This document shows, in pieces, positions 46,334-55,827 of a stretch of 64,000 nt of DNA. The stretch comes from Qipengyuania vulgaris (GTDB lineage Bacteria; Pseudomonadota; Alphaproteobacteria; Sphingomonadales; Sphingomonadaceae). The stretch is from contig CCSI01000003.1 of NCBI GenBank assembly GCA_000756795.1, positions 62,001-126,000 on the forward strand. The letters run 5' to 3'. The translations under genes and the position numbers were made by a program. Every line of letters starts with the position of its first letter. Position 1 is the first letter of the stretch. The notes under the pieces were generated by a model. That model was not told the DNA's origin, made no database searches, and saw only the letters and a program-made list of their open reading frames with translations.

Positions 46334-47839
46334 TTAATTGTCGAGCTTGGCCTTCAAGAGCTGGTTCACCACCGCCGGGTTGGCCTTGCCCTGCATCGCT
46401 TTCATCGTCTGGCCGACGAAGAAGCCGAAGAGCTTTTCCTTGCCGCCGCGATATTCGGCGACCTTGTCTTCGTTCGCTGCGATGATCTCGTCGATTTTCG
46501 CCTCGATCGCACCGGTGTCGCTCACCTGCTTGAGGCCGCGCTCGTCGGCAATGGCTTCGGGCTCGCCGCCTTCCTTGAGGACGATTTCGTAAATTTCCTT
46601 GGCCTGACCGCCGGAGATTTCGCCCTTGTCCTGCATGGCAAGGATGCTCGCCTGACGCTCCGCCGTGGCGTTCGCCATATTGGCCTCGTCGCCAAGCGAC
46701 TTGACCACGCCCGGCGCCACCGAGAGCGCCCAGTTGGCGACCTGCGTTGCGACCTTGGCCTCGGGCTTGCCGATCTTCGCGGCAGCCGCAGCGAGCAGCG
46801 TTTCGAAGCGGCCGAAGGTCTCGACCTCGGCGGTCAGTTCGCGCGCGTTGTAGGGCGTGAGGCCGAGCTCGTTTTCATAACGTGCGCGCTTGGCGTCGGG
46901 CAGTTCGGGAAGCGATGCGCGGCATTCCTCGATAAAGCTGTCATCCAGCTCGAGCGGAAGCAGGTCCGGATCGGGGAAGTAGCGATAATCATGCGCGTCC
47001 TCTTTCGAACGCATGGTCCGCGTGGTGCCGGTGCCGGGATCGAACAGGCGCGTCTCCTGGTCGACCGTGCCGCCGTTCTCCAGAACGTCGACCTGGCGGT
47101 TCGCCTCATATTCGATGACCTGCATCACGAAGCGGACCGAGTTCACGTTCTTGGTCTCGGTGCGGGTGCCGAATTCCTCGCCCGGCTTGCGCACGCTGAC
47201 ATTCACATCGGCGCGCATCGAGCCTTCTTCCATGTTCCCGTCGCACGAACCAACATACCGCAGGATGCTCCGCAGCTTGCGGACATAGGCGCCCGCTTCC
47301 GCGGGGCTGCGCATGTCGGGCTTGGACACGATTTCCATCAGCGCGATGCCGGTGCGATTGAGGTCGACATAGGACATGGTCGGATGCTGGTCGTGCATCA
47401 GCTTGCCGGCGTCCTGCTCGACATGGATGCGCTCGATGCCGATGGTCTTGTCTTGCGGGATACCGGCCTTCTCGTCTGCCTCGATATGCAGCGCGCCCTC
47501 GCCCACGATTGGGTGGTAGAGCTGGCTGATCTGGTATCCCTGCGGCAAATCGGCGTAGAAGTAGTTCTTGCGGTCGAACCGGCTCCACTTGTTGATCTGC
47601 GCCTCGATTGCCATGCCGGTGCGCACCGCCTGACGGATGCACTCACGGTTGGGGACCGGCAGCATGCCGGGCATCGCCGCATCGACAAGGCTAACCTGCG
47701 TGTTCGGCTCTGCACCGAACGCGGTCGAAGCACCGCTGAACAGCTTGGCGTTGGAAGTGACCTGCGCGTGGACTTCGAGGCCGATCACGACCTCCCATTC
47801 GCCGGTTGCGCCTTGGATGCGGTAAGTGGATTCGGACAT
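46334..47839 (-). CDS. gatB: Asp-tRNA(Asn)/Glu-tRNA(Gln) amidotransferase subunit B
   Basis: Protein of 501 residues from ATG 47839 ([26 protein letters not shown]); GTG 47848 would add three residues and overlaps the upstream stop. The kinase domain shows [24 protein letters not shown] and DNLNRTG-type [17 protein letters not shown], with the GatB/YqeY tail at the end. It activates the misacylated tRNA and receives ammonia from GatA. It is separated from gatA by the FkbM gene but on the same strand and overlapping it. Confidence 0.96.
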   Translation of the reverse strand: MSESTYRIQGATGEWEVVIGLEVHAQVTSNAKLFSGASTAFGAEPNTQVSLVDAAMPGMLPVPNRECIRQAVRTGMAIEAQINKWSRFDRKNYFYADLPQGYQISQLYHPIVGEGALHIEADEKAGIPQDKTIGIERIHVEQDAGKLMHDQHPTMSYVDLNRTGIALMEIVSKPDMRSPAEAGAYVRKLRSILRYVGSCDGNMEEGSMRADVNVSVRKPGEEFGTRTETKNVNSVRFVMQVIEYEANRQVDVLENGGTVDQETRLFDPGTGTTRTMRSKEDAHDYRYFPDPDLLPLELDDSFIEECRASLPELPDAKRARYENELGLTPYNARELTAEVETFGRFETLLAAAAAKIGKPEAKVATQVANWALSVAPGVVKSLGDEANMANATAERQASILAMQDKGEISGGQAKEIYEIVLKEGGEPEAIADERGLKQVSDTGAIEAKIDEIIAANEDKVAEYRGGKEKLFGFFVGQTMKAMQGKANPAVVNQLLKAKLDN

Positions 47840-47844
47840 GTCGC

Positions 47845-48669
47845 TCACTTCGCTGCTGGCTTTACGAGGTAGTTGATGTTCTCGTCATAACGCCGGTATT
47901 CCTCCACGACCTCATACCCCATTTCGCTTCGGTATGCGTGGAACGCCTCGATATTGGCGTTTTCGACTTCGACGAAGATGGTCGGCTTCTGGTCCGCGAT
48001 AGTTTCGCGTAGGCCTTCCAGGACGCCCATTTCCATTCCTTCGGTATCGATCTTGATGAACTCGATTGTCTCGCCGCGCAGCATGTCGTCGCCCCGCTCG
48101 ATCGCGATCGACGCTTCATCATCGGTCAGGCTAAGTCGTGCGCCGCCGAGATTGTCGCGCGGCATCTCGACCGAAGCGCGGCCCTTGCTGTCGGAGAGGC
48201 CCGCTTCGTGGAGTACGACCTTCCCTGCGATATCGTTGAGCGCGAGGTTGGCCTTGAGGATGCGGAGCGCTTCGCGATTGGGTTCGAAGGCGATGACCTT
48301 CGACGCATCGAGAAACTTCGCCGCGTAGATCGTGTGGTTGCCGATATTGGTGCCGATGTCGACGAAGGTCCCGCCCTTGAAATGCCGCGCAATCAGCTCG
48401 AGTTCTTCTTCCTCGTAGAATTTGCCCAGCATATGCTGCTTCTGGATCACGTCGATCTCGTTCATCACGACGAAGTTGACGGGCTTTCCTTCGACGGTCC
48501 CGCTGACGATGGCGCAGCGGGTCACCTCGGGCCGGTCCGCCTTCCACTGGAAGCGGACACCGCCAAGCTTGCGCGGTCCGACCATGACCGGGCGAATGTC
48601 GAGGCCAAGGCGATGGGTAGCGCCTAGCGCCGACCTCACAGACCGCTTTACCGTGCGTAGGAAACCCAT
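47845..48669 (-). CDS. FkbM family methyltransferase
   Basis: Protein of 274 residues. SAM-binding region [22 protein letters not shown] near residue 95, acidic end of strand two [21 protein letters not shown], and the FkbM signature [20 protein letters not shown] near 200. FkbM enzymes O-methylate sugars, polyketides or other small molecules; the target is not known. It lies between gatA (73 bases) and gatB (start and stop overlapping at GTGA), an unusual place with no evident link to tRNA charging. Confidence 0.9.
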   Translation of the reverse strand: MGFLRTVKRSVRSALGATHRLGLDIRPVMVGPRKLGGVRFQWKADRPEVTRCAIVSGTVEGKPVNFVVMNEIDVIQKQHMLGKFYEEEELELIARHFKGGTFVDIGTNIGNHTIYAAKFLDASKVIAFEPNREALRILKANLALNDIAGKVVLHEAGLSDSKGRASVEMPRDNLGGARLSLTDDEASIAIERGDDMLRGETIEFIKIDTEGMEMGVLEGLRETIADQKPTIFVEVENANIEAFHAYRSEMGYEVVEEYRRYDENINYLVKPAAK

Positions 48670-48742
48670 TGCGAAAACCCTTTAGAACTATTGCGGATGC
48701 GACCGCCAAGCGGGCTCGCATCAAAGAAAATCGGTTTGCCGA

Positions 48743-50224
48743 TTACCACCACTTCTCCGGCTGCGCATCGAAGCCAGCGCGCTGCTGGATGGCGAGCCCG
48801 GCGTTCAGAACACCCTGCTCGTCGAACGGCTTGCCGACCAGCTGGAGGCCGAGCGGCAGGCCGTCGGAATTGACCATTGCGGGCACGCTCATCGCGGGCA
48901 GGCCGGCGAGCGATGCGGGAACGGCGAAGACGTCGTTCAGGTACATCGTCAGCGGGTCTTCGTTGAGCGAACCCAGCGGGAAGCTGGCCGTCGGCGTGGT
49001 CGGCGCAAGGATCACATCGCATGTCGCGAAAGCCTTTTCGAAGTCCTGCGCCACCAGCGTGCGGATCTTCTGCGCCTGCGTGTAATAGGCGTCGTAGAAA
49101 CCGGCGCTCAGCACATAGGTGCCGATGAGCACGCGGCGCTTCACCTCGTCGCCGAAACCGGCGGCGCGAGTGGCGGCGTACATGTCCTGCAGACCCGCGC
49201 CCTCGGGCAGGACGCGCAGGCCGTAGCGGACGCCGTCATAGCGAGCGAGGTTGGACGAAGCTTCTGCCGGAGCGATGATGTAATAGGCGGGCAGCGCGTA
49301 TTTGGTGTGCGGCAACGAGACGTCGACGATCTCCGCACCAGCGTCGCGCAGCATGGCCTTGCCCTGCTCCCAGCTGTCGAGGATCGCCTGGTCGGTGCCC
49401 TCCATGCGGTATTCCTTCGGGATACCGACCTTCTTGCCCTTGAGGTCTGACGACAGCGCCGTTTCCCAATCGGGCACGTCCATCTGGAGGCTGGTCGCGT
49501 CCTTCGGGTCGAAACCCGCCATGGCTTCGAGCATGATGGCGCAGTCTTCGACCGAGCGCGCCATCGGACCGGCCTGGTCGAGGCTGCTCGCGAAGGCGAC
49601 GACGCCCCAGCGGCTGCAGCGGCCATAGGTCGGCTTGATGCCGCAAATGCCAGTGAAGGCGGCGGGCTGGCGGATCGAGCCGCCGGTATCGGTGCCTGTC
49701 GCGGCCGGCGCGATGCGCGCGGCGACGGCGGAGGAGGATCCGCCCGACGAACCGCCCGGGCTCATCGCTGCATTGGTGCCGTCCTTCTTCCACGGCGAAT
49801 TGACATTGCCGAAGTAGCTGGTCTCGTTCGAGCTACCCATCGCGAACTGGTCGAGATTGAGCTTGCCGAGCATGCCCGCGCCTGCGTCCCACAGCTTCTG
49901 GCTGACGGTGCTTTCATACTCGGGTTTGAAGCCTTCGAGGATGTGGCTGGCAGCGGTGGTCTGCACGCCCTTCGTGGCAAACAGGTCCTTCATGCCGATG
50001 GGCACGCCGCCCATCTTGCCGAGGTCCTCGCCCTTCGCGCGCTTGGCGTCCGTGGCATCGGCTGCGGCGAGCGCATGGTCGGGCGTGGTGACGATGAAGG
50101 CGTTGAGTTCGGCAGCAGCAGCAACGGCAGCGTTGAAGCTCTCAGCCACTTCGCGCGCGGTGAAGTCGCCGCCGGCCACGCCGTCGCGGATTTCCTTCAC
50201 GCCGAGATTGGTAAAGTCGGTCAT
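48743..50224 (-). CDS. gatA: Asp-tRNA(Asn)/Glu-tRNA(Gln) amidotransferase subunit A
   Basis: Protein of 493 residues of the amidase-signature family. Catalytic triad Lys79 (PIGMKDLF), cis-Ser159 ([10 protein letters not shown]) and Ser183 (DTGGSIRQP) is intact. It releases ammonia from Gln for amidation of Glu-tRNA(Gln) or Asp-tRNA(Asn). ATG overlaps the gatC stop as TAATG. Length and motifs are normal. Confidence 0.97.
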   Translation of the reverse strand: MTDFTNLGVKEIRDGVAGGDFTAREVAESFNAAVAAAAELNAFIVTTPDHALAAADATDAKRAKGEDLGKMGGVPIGMKDLFATKGVQTTAASHILEGFKPEYESTVSQKLWDAGAGMLGKLNLDQFAMGSSNETSYFGNVNSPWKKDGTNAAMSPGGSSGGSSSAVAARIAPAATGTDTGGSIRQPAAFTGICGIKPTYGRCSRWGVVAFASSLDQAGPMARSVEDCAIMLEAMAGFDPKDATSLQMDVPDWETALSSDLKGKKVGIPKEYRMEGTDQAILDSWEQGKAMLRDAGAEIVDVSLPHTKYALPAYYIIAPAEASSNLARYDGVRYGLRVLPEGAGLQDMYAATRAAGFGDEVKRRVLIGTYVLSAGFYDAYYTQAQKIRTLVAQDFEKAFATCDVILAPTTPTASFPLGSLNEDPLTMYLNDVFAVPASLAGLPAMSVPAMVNSDGLPLGLQLVGKPFDEQGVLNAGLAIQQRAGFDAQPEKWW

Positions 50225-50526
50225 TATTCGATCACCTTAGGCACGCCGAAGAAGCCGTGCTCGGCTGCCGGTGCATTGGCGAGCACATCCTCGCGGCGGC
50301 CCCCGCTGGTTTCGGGGATGGCATCGACCACGTCGTCGCGCAGGCGCAAGCTGTTCGGGATGACCGCGGTCATCGGCTCGACGCCCGAGGTATCGACCTC
50401 GCCCAGCTGTTCGACCCAGTCGAGGATGTTGTTGAGTTCGGGGACCATCCGATCGAGTTCCTCGTCGCCCATCTTGATGCGGGCGAGCGAGGCGATCTTG
50501 GCCACTTCTTCGCGTGTGACTGACAT
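50224..50526 (-). CDS. gatC: Asp-tRNA(Asn)/Glu-tRNA(Gln) amidotransferase subunit C
   Basis: Protein of 100 residues from ATG 50526 ([23 protein letters not shown]); a TTG six bases earlier is less likely. The GatC motif [10 protein letters not shown] and [22 protein letters not shown] are visible. It wraps and stabilises GatA/GatB. It is first in the gatC-gatA-fkbM-gatB run. Confidence 0.94.
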   Translation of the reverse strand: MSVTREEVAKIASLARIKMGDEELDRMVPELNNILDWVEQLGEVDTSGVEPMTAVIPNSLRLRDDVVDAIPETSGGRREDVLANAPAAEHGFFGVPKVIE

Positions 50527-50584
50527 GGCCAAGCGCCCTAGCCGCGCCGCGGATTCGCTTCAAGCGGCGATGGGCCGTGAAATG

Positions 50585-52306
50585 CTATTCGAACGGGTCT
50601 CCGGCGGGTTTGCCGTCGATATAGACGCGCCGCCCGGTCCATTCGCGGATTTCGACTTGCGATTTCGCGTCTTGTTCAGGAGAAGGTTGGCGTAGTCCCG
50701 GTGCCTCGGCTGTCTCGACAGCGAGCGCGATTGCCTCGGCGTCACCCTTCGGCTCTGCCTGTTCGAGCCTGAACCCCTCGAAGTCGACCCTGCCATCTTC
50801 GACGAAAATGGTCATGTGCCTGCCGTTATCGAGCAACCCGTAGTCGAGCACCACGCAAGGGTCGTCGCATCGCCACGGGGTATTCCGGACGTGCAGTTCG
50901 ACCTGCCGTTCGAGTTTCTCGTTTTCGAACTGCATCCGCAAATTGGCGAGACGCTCGTCCCTATCTTCGGATGAATCACGCCTGCCATAATAGGGCCGCG
51001 AGTCCTGTAGCTGCGCCGCATTTGCCAGTTCTGCCACCTTGTCGTCATCGCTGCGGGTGAGCCGCTCCAGCGCCTCGCGTCCCGCATCGCCGAAATCCCA
51101 GCGCAGTGCGGTGAAGTCGAAATCCTCCACCTCGACCTTGCCTGCCTCAAGCCGCGCCAGCTGGTCGCGCGCCGAGATGGCGCCGAAGTCGAGGATGGGA
51201 AGCGCCAGCAGGAAGGCGAGAATGCAGGTGCCGATTGCAAGATGCAGGTTTGCGGTCCTTACACGGTCCATCCAGTGCGCCATCCGCCCGCGAATGGGCG
51301 CGACGAAATAGGCCACGCCATAGGCCACCGCCACCACGATGGCGACGAGGCCCCAAATGCGTTCGGGGCTGAGGCCGTATTCGGCAATCCGTGTACCGGT
51401 CGACGCCGCAGCCATGATGGCGAGCGGCAGGATACCCAGCGCCAGCACCAGTGCCGCCCAGCGCATGACCCGGCTACCGCTTGCCTCACTATCTCCGTTG
51501 CGCACGACCGAATTGACCAGCACGAAGCTTGCCGCCGCACAGGATAGAAGGAGCGGCGTCGGGCTGCGGGTTGCGCCCCAGAGCACGTCCAGCCCGCTCA
51601 CCAGAACAGCGAGGATGAAGACGACCAGCGCCGCCGCGAAAGGGACTGCAATGAGCGAGAAAACCAGCATCACCACCGATTGCAGCGTGCCGATGATTTT
51701 CAGCTGGTTGCGCAGCACGCCGAGTGCCGCACCGAAAGTCACGCCCGCGAATGTCGCGGTGAACCAGTCATCGCGGAGCAATTCGCGCAGGAGCGTGATG
51801 TCGATGGTCGCGAACAGCTCGGAAAGCAAATACGCCAGCAGCAGGGAGAGCAGGAAGAAGGCCAGCGCCCCTGCCGCGCTGATGGCATCGGTCCAGACGT
51901 GGAAATGCGTTTCCTCATAGGGCGTGCGCCAGAGCAGTTTGTAGAAGTGCGACTGGAACAGTGGGATGGCGAGCACCACCGAGACCACCCCGGCGGCCAT
52001 CCAGTAACCGGCGTCCGTGTAGTGGTCGCCCGCGCTCTGGGCGCGCCAGGCTATTCCCGCCATCACCAGTCCGACAAGCAGCGAGAACAGCAGCGGACGT
52101 TGCCACTCCTTGGGGTCGATGGTGAAAGCCAATGCGCCGCAGCCGAAGAACACGAAGGCCCCTGCTGCGGCACGCCACGGCACGAATTCGCCGTGTGGCA
52201 CATCGGTGAAGAACCAAACGAGAAAATCGGCCACACCCAATAGTGCTGCCAGCACCCATGGGCGCAGGGACCAGTCGGTCTGCTGAGTGGTTGCGGCTTC
52301 GGTCAC
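50585..52306 (-). CDS. polytopic membrane protein, DUF4153-like
   Basis: Protein of 573 residues from GTG 52306. About ten hydrophobic segments fill residues 15-380, followed by a soluble region of about 180 residues with Asp/Arg-rich stretches (YYGRRDSSEDRDERLANLRMQ). The arrangement resembles DUF4153 proteins, some of which are linked to membrane regulation; I am not certain of the assignment. It lies 58 bases from gatC and 82 bases from the FKBP gene on the same strand. Confidence 0.75.
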   Translation of the reverse strand: MTEAATTQQTDWSLRPWVLAALLGVADFLVWFFTDVPHGEFVPWRAAAGAFVFFGCGALAFTIDPKEWQRPLLFSLLVGLVMAGIAWRAQSAGDHYTDAGYWMAAGVVSVVLAIPLFQSHFYKLLWRTPYEETHFHVWTDAISAAGALAFFLLSLLLAYLLSELFATIDITLLRELLRDDWFTATFAGVTFGAALGVLRNQLKIIGTLQSVVMLVFSLIAVPFAAALVVFILAVLVSGLDVLWGATRSPTPLLLSCAAASFVLVNSVVRNGDSEASGSRVMRWAALVLALGILPLAIMAAASTGTRIAEYGLSPERIWGLVAIVVAVAYGVAYFVAPIRGRMAHWMDRVRTANLHLAIGTCILAFLLALPILDFGAISARDQLARLEAGKVEVEDFDFTALRWDFGDAGREALERLTRSDDDKVAELANAAQLQDSRPYYGRRDSSEDRDERLANLRMQFENEKLERQVELHVRNTPWRCDDPCVVLDYGLLDNGRHMTIFVEDGRVDFEGFRLEQAEPKGDAEAIALAVETAEAPGLRQPSPEQDAKSQVEIREWTGRRVYIDGKPAGDPFE

Positions 52307-52312
52307 GGCTAA

Positions 52313-52320
52313 TCCTCCCT
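52313..52320 (-). promoter_or_regulatory. Shine-Dalgarno site that sets the GTG start of the membrane protein
   Basis: On the minus strand AGGGAGGA lies six bases ahead of GTG 52306. An upstream in-frame TTG at 52327 would place the ribosome site inside the coding region. Confidence 0.65.
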
Positions 52321-52388
52321 CTTTCAAGGAAGGGCTAGCCGATGAAGCTTACCCGCGCATTGCCGCGCAGGCAGCAAACGGTGGAAAT

Positions 52389-52952
52389 TTACTCGGCCGG
52401 AGCCGGCGCGTGTTCCGGGCCCTGCTGCTGCATCGCGCCCATCATCGCCTGAATCTGCTGCGCCTTTGCTTCGAAGTCGGCGCGGCTCATGAAATCATTC
52501 ACCGTAACCTCAAAGGTCAGGTCGGCGTTGGCGGGGATGTCAGAACCCGGAGGCGGTGTTGCACCATAGGCTTGGTCGGAAGGAATGGTGAGGACGTATT
52601 CGCCGCCCTTCTCCATCTTGGTCAGCCCGTCGAGGAAGCCGGGAATGAGCGCGCCGTCTTCCAGCAGCATCGGCGTGCCTTCGGGGAAAAATCCGGGCGG
52701 TATGGGAAGCGGGCGCGAACGGTCGAATTCGGTGCCGTCATCGAGCTTTCCGACATATTCCACGAAAACCACATCGCCAATCTGCGGCGACTGGCCATTA
52801 CCCTCGGTGACGACTTCGAGGCCGGCACCCTTGGGAGCAGCCGCCCATGCCAGACCGCCACCCAGCAGGATGGCGACGATGACCCCGAGCCATAGCTTGG
52901 TCAGCGAACCCTGTTTGATGGGCTGCAGGGGAACGCGGGTAATCTCGGTCAT
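52389..52952 (-). CDS. membrane-anchored FKBP-type peptidyl-prolyl isomerase
   Basis: Protein of 187 residues. One N-terminal transmembrane helix (LWLGVIVAILLGGGLAWAA, about 20-38) anchors an FKBP domain facing the periplasm: VFVEYVGKLDDGTEFDRS, IPGFLDGLTKMEKGG, and IPSDQAYGATPPPGSDIPANADLTF. The tail (MMGAMQQQGPEHAPAPAE) is flexible. It catalyses cis-trans proline isomerisation, assisting folding of exported proteins. It lies downstream of rpsU behind a terminator. Confidence 0.93.
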   Translation of the reverse strand: MTEITRVPLQPIKQGSLTKLWLGVIVAILLGGGLAWAAAPKGAGLEVVTEGNGQSPQIGDVVFVEYVGKLDDGTEFDRSRPLPIPPGFFPEGTPMLLEDGALIPGFLDGLTKMEKGGEYVLTIPSDQAYGATPPPGSDIPANADLTFEVTVNDFMSRADFEAKAQQIQAMMGAMQQQGPEHAPAPAE

Positions 52953-52975
52953 GGTGAACTCGTCCTGATACGCAA

Positions 52976-52999
52976 AGGGCGCGGATTTCTCCGCGCCCT
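52976..52999 (-). terminator. Intrinsic terminator after rpsU
   Basis: On the minus strand AGGGCGCGGA pairs perfectly with TCCGCGCCCT across a GAAA tetraloop and TTT follows. It lies 31 bases after the rpsU stop. Confidence 0.85.
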
Positions 53000-53030
53000 C
53001 ATGGCTTAGCTTAGGTGCTGGTGCAACGGC

Positions 53031-53237
53031 TTACTTGATGCCGTCACGCTCCATACGCTTGCGCTCGAGCTTGCGTGCGCGGCGAACGGCAGCAGCCTTC
53101 TCGCGGGCGCGCTTTTCGCTCGGCTTTTCGAAGTGGCGACGCAGCTTCATTTCGCGATACACACCTTCACGCTGCAGCTTCTTCTTGAGCGCGCGCAGGG
53201 CCTGGTCGACATTGTTATCGCGAACGATGATCTGCAT
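53031..53237 (-). CDS. rpsU: 30S ribosomal protein S21
   Basis: Protein of 68 residues beginning [25 protein letters not shown] with the basic C-terminal helix ([21 protein letters not shown]). ATG 53237 follows GAGGTG; the longer frame to 53363 has no S21 homology. It takes part in translation initiation on the small subunit. Confidence 0.96.
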   Translation of the reverse strand: MQIIVRDNNVDQALRALKKKLQREGVYREMKLRRHFEKPSEKRAREKAAAVRRARKLERKRMERDGIK

Positions 53238-53440
53238 AAATTCAAACACCTCAACTTGCGGGCCAGAGCCCGGCGAAGCGGGTTTTGCCTCCGTAAAATG
53301 GTTTCGCCTGATAAACGAAAAACGCGCCGAATCCGTTCCGGACCGGCTCGAACGAGGGCGCACATAAGGATTCGGGCGCCAAAAGGCAACCCACTAACCG
53401 GCGCTTTCGCAATTGCGTTACTATCGCTAGAGGGACGGCA

Positions 53441-53851
53441 ATGTCTACCCTTTCAACCTCTGTCGCTACGTTGCATGTCGCCCTTGGCGGTGCAGCCGGA
53501 GCGGCGCTGCGCTATCATATGGGCCGCGCGATGACGCAATGGCTCGGAGCGCCTATCATCGGCGCCTTCCCCTTCGCCACGCTCGCCGTGAACGCCCTCG
53601 GCAGCCTGCTGATGGGCGTCCTCGCCGGATGGCTGGCACGAAGCGGCGGGGCCAATTCGGACCAGCTGCGCCTGCTGCTGGGCATCGGCCTCCTCGGAGG
53701 GTTCACCACTTTCAGCGCTTTCAGCCTCGAAATGGTGCTGATGATCGAGCGCGGACAATATCTTTTCGCCTCGCTCTACGCCGTCCTGTCCTTCGCACTG
53801 GGCGTTTCGGGCCTCATGGTCGGCCTCGGCATAATGAGAATAGCATCGTGA
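53441..53851 (+). CDS. crcB: fluoride-specific channel protein CrcB/Fluc
   Basis: Protein of 136 residues with four membrane helices. GGAAGAALRYHMG, LAVNALGSLLMG with the key Asn, and GGFTTFSAFSLE with the Phe box are the Fluc signatures. As a dual-topology dimer it exports fluoride. No fluoride riboswitch is seen upstream. The stop overlaps the next start as GTGA. Confidence 0.93.
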   Translation: MSTLSTSVATLHVALGGAAGAALRYHMGRAMTQWLGAPIIGAFPFATLAVNALGSLLMGVLAGWLARSGGANSDQLRLLLGIGLLGGFTTFSAFSLEMVLMIERGQYLFASLYAVLSFALGVSGLMVGLGIMRIAS

Positions 53852-54972
53852 AAACCTCCGACGAAGTCCGCAATTTCACTGTCCAGGCCGACGACGACGG
53901 CATCCGCCTCGACCGCTGGTTCAAGCGCCATTTGCCGCAGGTCGGCTTCGGCACGGTCAGCAAATGGGCGCGTACCGGGCAAATCCGCGTCGACGGCAGC
54001 CGCGCAAAGCCCGACGACCGGCTCGCCGAGGGCCAGCAAATCCGTGTGCCCCCGGGCGGCGATGCCCCGCACAAGACGCCCAAGCCCAAGCGCGAGCTGA
54101 CCAAGGCCGAGGTGGAACAGGCCGAGGCTATGCTCATCAAGCAGACCAAGAGCGCGCTGGTGGTCAACAAACCGCCCGGCCTCGCGACACAGGGCGGGAC
54201 GAACACCTTCAACCACGTCGACGGCCTGCTCGATGCCTATATGGAAGAGGGCGACGAACAGCGCCCGCGCCTCGTGCACCGGCTCGACAAGGATACGTCC
54301 GGCGTGCTGCTGGTGGCGCGCTCTCCGGGCAGTGCAGCATTCTTCTCCAAGCGGTTCTCGGGCCGCAGCGCCAAGAAGATTTACTGGGCGCTGGTGGTCG
54401 GCGTGCCCGACATCAAGGAAGGCGTCATCGAGGCCCCGCTCGCAAAGCAACCCGGCTCGGGCGGCGAGAAGATGCATGTCGATCATGAAGGCGGCGCGCC
54501 CGCCAAGACCAAGTATCGCGTCGTCGACAGCGCGGGCAAGAAGACCGCGTGGCTCGAACTCCAGCCGCTGACGGGCCGCACCCACCAGCTGCGCGTCCAT
54601 TGCGCGGCTATGGGCCACCCCATCGTGGGCGACGGGAAATATGGCGGGAAGGAAAGCTTCCTCACCGGCTCGGTCAGCCGCAAGATGCACCTCCACGCAC
54701 GCCGCCTGATCATCGACAACCCCGATGGAGGGAAGCTCGACGTGACCGCCGATTTGCCCGAGCATTTCGCGGCCAGCATGGAACAGCTGGGCTTCGACGA
54801 GGGCAAGAGCGACGCGACGCCAATGCGCGACGACCCGCCGCCCAAGACGCGCGAGGAAAAGAAACAGCAGGCGCGCCAGCACGCCAAGAACTACAAAAAG
54901 TCGCAACGCGGTCCGCGCCGCGCGCGTGGCGGAACCGGTGGCAAGCCGAAGGGCCGGGGCAAGAAAAAGTGA
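53848..54972 (+). CDS. RluC/RluD-type 23S rRNA pseudouridine synthase
   Basis: Protein of 374 residues from GTG 53848. An S4-like N-terminal domain (RLDRWFKRHLPQVGFGTVSKW and GQIRVDGSRA) precedes the catalytic domain with the active-site loop HRLDKDTSGVLL and QPLTGRTHQLRVHC. The C-terminus is basic (KKQQARQHAKNYKK...). It converts uridine to pseudouridine in 23S rRNA. The upstream frame extends into crcB in another reading frame and is not coding. It overlaps the HAD gene by GTGA. Confidence 0.9.
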   Translation: MKTSDEVRNFTVQADDDGIRLDRWFKRHLPQVGFGTVSKWARTGQIRVDGSRAKPDDRLAEGQQIRVPPGGDAPHKTPKPKRELTKAEVEQAEAMLIKQTKSALVVNKPPGLATQGGTNTFNHVDGLLDAYMEEGDEQRPRLVHRLDKDTSGVLLVARSPGSAAFFSKRFSGRSAKKIYWALVVGVPDIKEGVIEAPLAKQPGSGGEKMHVDHEGGAPAKTKYRVVDSAGKKTAWLELQPLTGRTHQLRVHCAAMGHPIVGDGKYGGKESFLTGSVSRKMHLHARRLIIDNPDGGKLDVTADLPEHFAASMEQLGFDEGKSDATPMRDDPPPKTREEKKQQARQHAKNYKKSQRGPRRARGGTGGKPKGRGKKK

Positions 54973-55622
54973 CCCGCGTCGTCATCTTCGATTGCGACGG
55001 CACGCTGGTCGACGGGCAGGCCGCGATTTGCGACACGATGGACGAGGCTTTCGCTGCGGCGAAATTGCCCGCCCCAGACCGCAATGAAGTGCGCCGGATG
55101 GTCGGGCTGAGCCTGCCGCAGGCGCTGCGCCTGCTCGCTCCCGATGCGGACGAGGAACAGCATGCCGTCGCCCTAGAGGCCTACAAAACGGGTTATCGCG
55201 AGCGGCGCATGTCAGGCACGCTGGAAGAGCCGCTTTATGACGGCATGGCGGCACTCATCGAGCGGCTCGCCGACGCAGGCTGGCTGCTGGGCGTGGCGAC
55301 GGGCAAGAGCGACCGTGGCCTGCACGCCTGCCTCGACACGCATGGTATCAAGCACCGTTTCGTGACGCTCCAGACCGCCGACCGCCATCCTTCCAAGCCG
55401 CACCCCGCGATGCTCGAAGAGGCCTTGGGAGAAGCAGGTGCAGAGGCCGCCAACGCGGTGATGATTGGCGACACCACATTTGACATCGAAATGGCCCGCG
55501 CCGCCGGCGTGCGCGCCATCGGCGTGGCATGGGGCTATCACGAACCGCGCGAACTCATCGCGGCAGGCGCTGTGGGCGTGGCGCAGACAATGGAAGAACT
55601 CGAGGAACTGATTAATGGCTGA
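54969..55622 (+). CDS. HAD-IA family hydrolase (phosphoglycolate-phosphatase-like)
   Basis: Protein of 217 residues. Motif I IFDCDGTLVD, motif II GVATGKS, motif III lysine in HPSKPHP, motif IV GDTTFDIEMARAAG. The cap domain lies between motifs I and II. The substrate could be phosphoglycolate, a pyrophosphate or another phosphate ester; it cannot be decided. GTG start overlaps the synthase stop. Confidence 0.88.
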   Translation: MTRVVIFDCDGTLVDGQAAICDTMDEAFAAAKLPAPDRNEVRRMVGLSLPQALRLLAPDADEEQHAVALEAYKTGYRERRMSGTLEEPLYDGMAALIERLADAGWLLGVATGKSDRGLHACLDTHGIKHRFVTLQTADRHPSKPHPAMLEEALGEAGAEAANAVMIGDTTFDIEMARAAGVRAIGVAWGYHEPRELIAAGAVGVAQTMEELEELING

Positions 55623-55827
55623 GCCAGACCCCGCTGCACGCCGTTTCTGGATAATCCAGCTCGCCCGTTTCGGTGCGGCCATCATGGTGGTGTTTGGCGC
55701 GCTCATCATCGGCAGGCTCATCGATGTGCCGCAAGCCGTCGGCTATGTCCTGCTGGTCATCGGAGCGGTCGAATTCTTCGTCGTGCCCAACCTCCTCGCT
55801 CGCAAATGGCGCAGCCCGAAATCATGA
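55615..55827 (+). CDS. small two-helix membrane protein, unknown function
   Basis: Protein of 70 residues overlapping the end of the HAD gene by 8 bases and the start of the ATP12 gene by ATGA. Two hydrophobic segments (FGAAIMVVFGALIIGRLI and AVGYVLLVIGAVEFFVVP). Its position ahead of an F1 assembly chaperone may hint at an ATP synthase link, which is inference only. Confidence 0.75.
   Translation: MAEPDPAARRFWIIQLARFGAAIMVVFGALIIGRLIDVPQAVGYVLLVIGAVEFFVVPNLLARKWRSPKS

Noticed and set aside
53364-53440. Fluoride riboswitch upstream of crcB
   Set aside because: The 77-base spacer shows no convincing match to the conserved crcB-motif core; not supported by eye.
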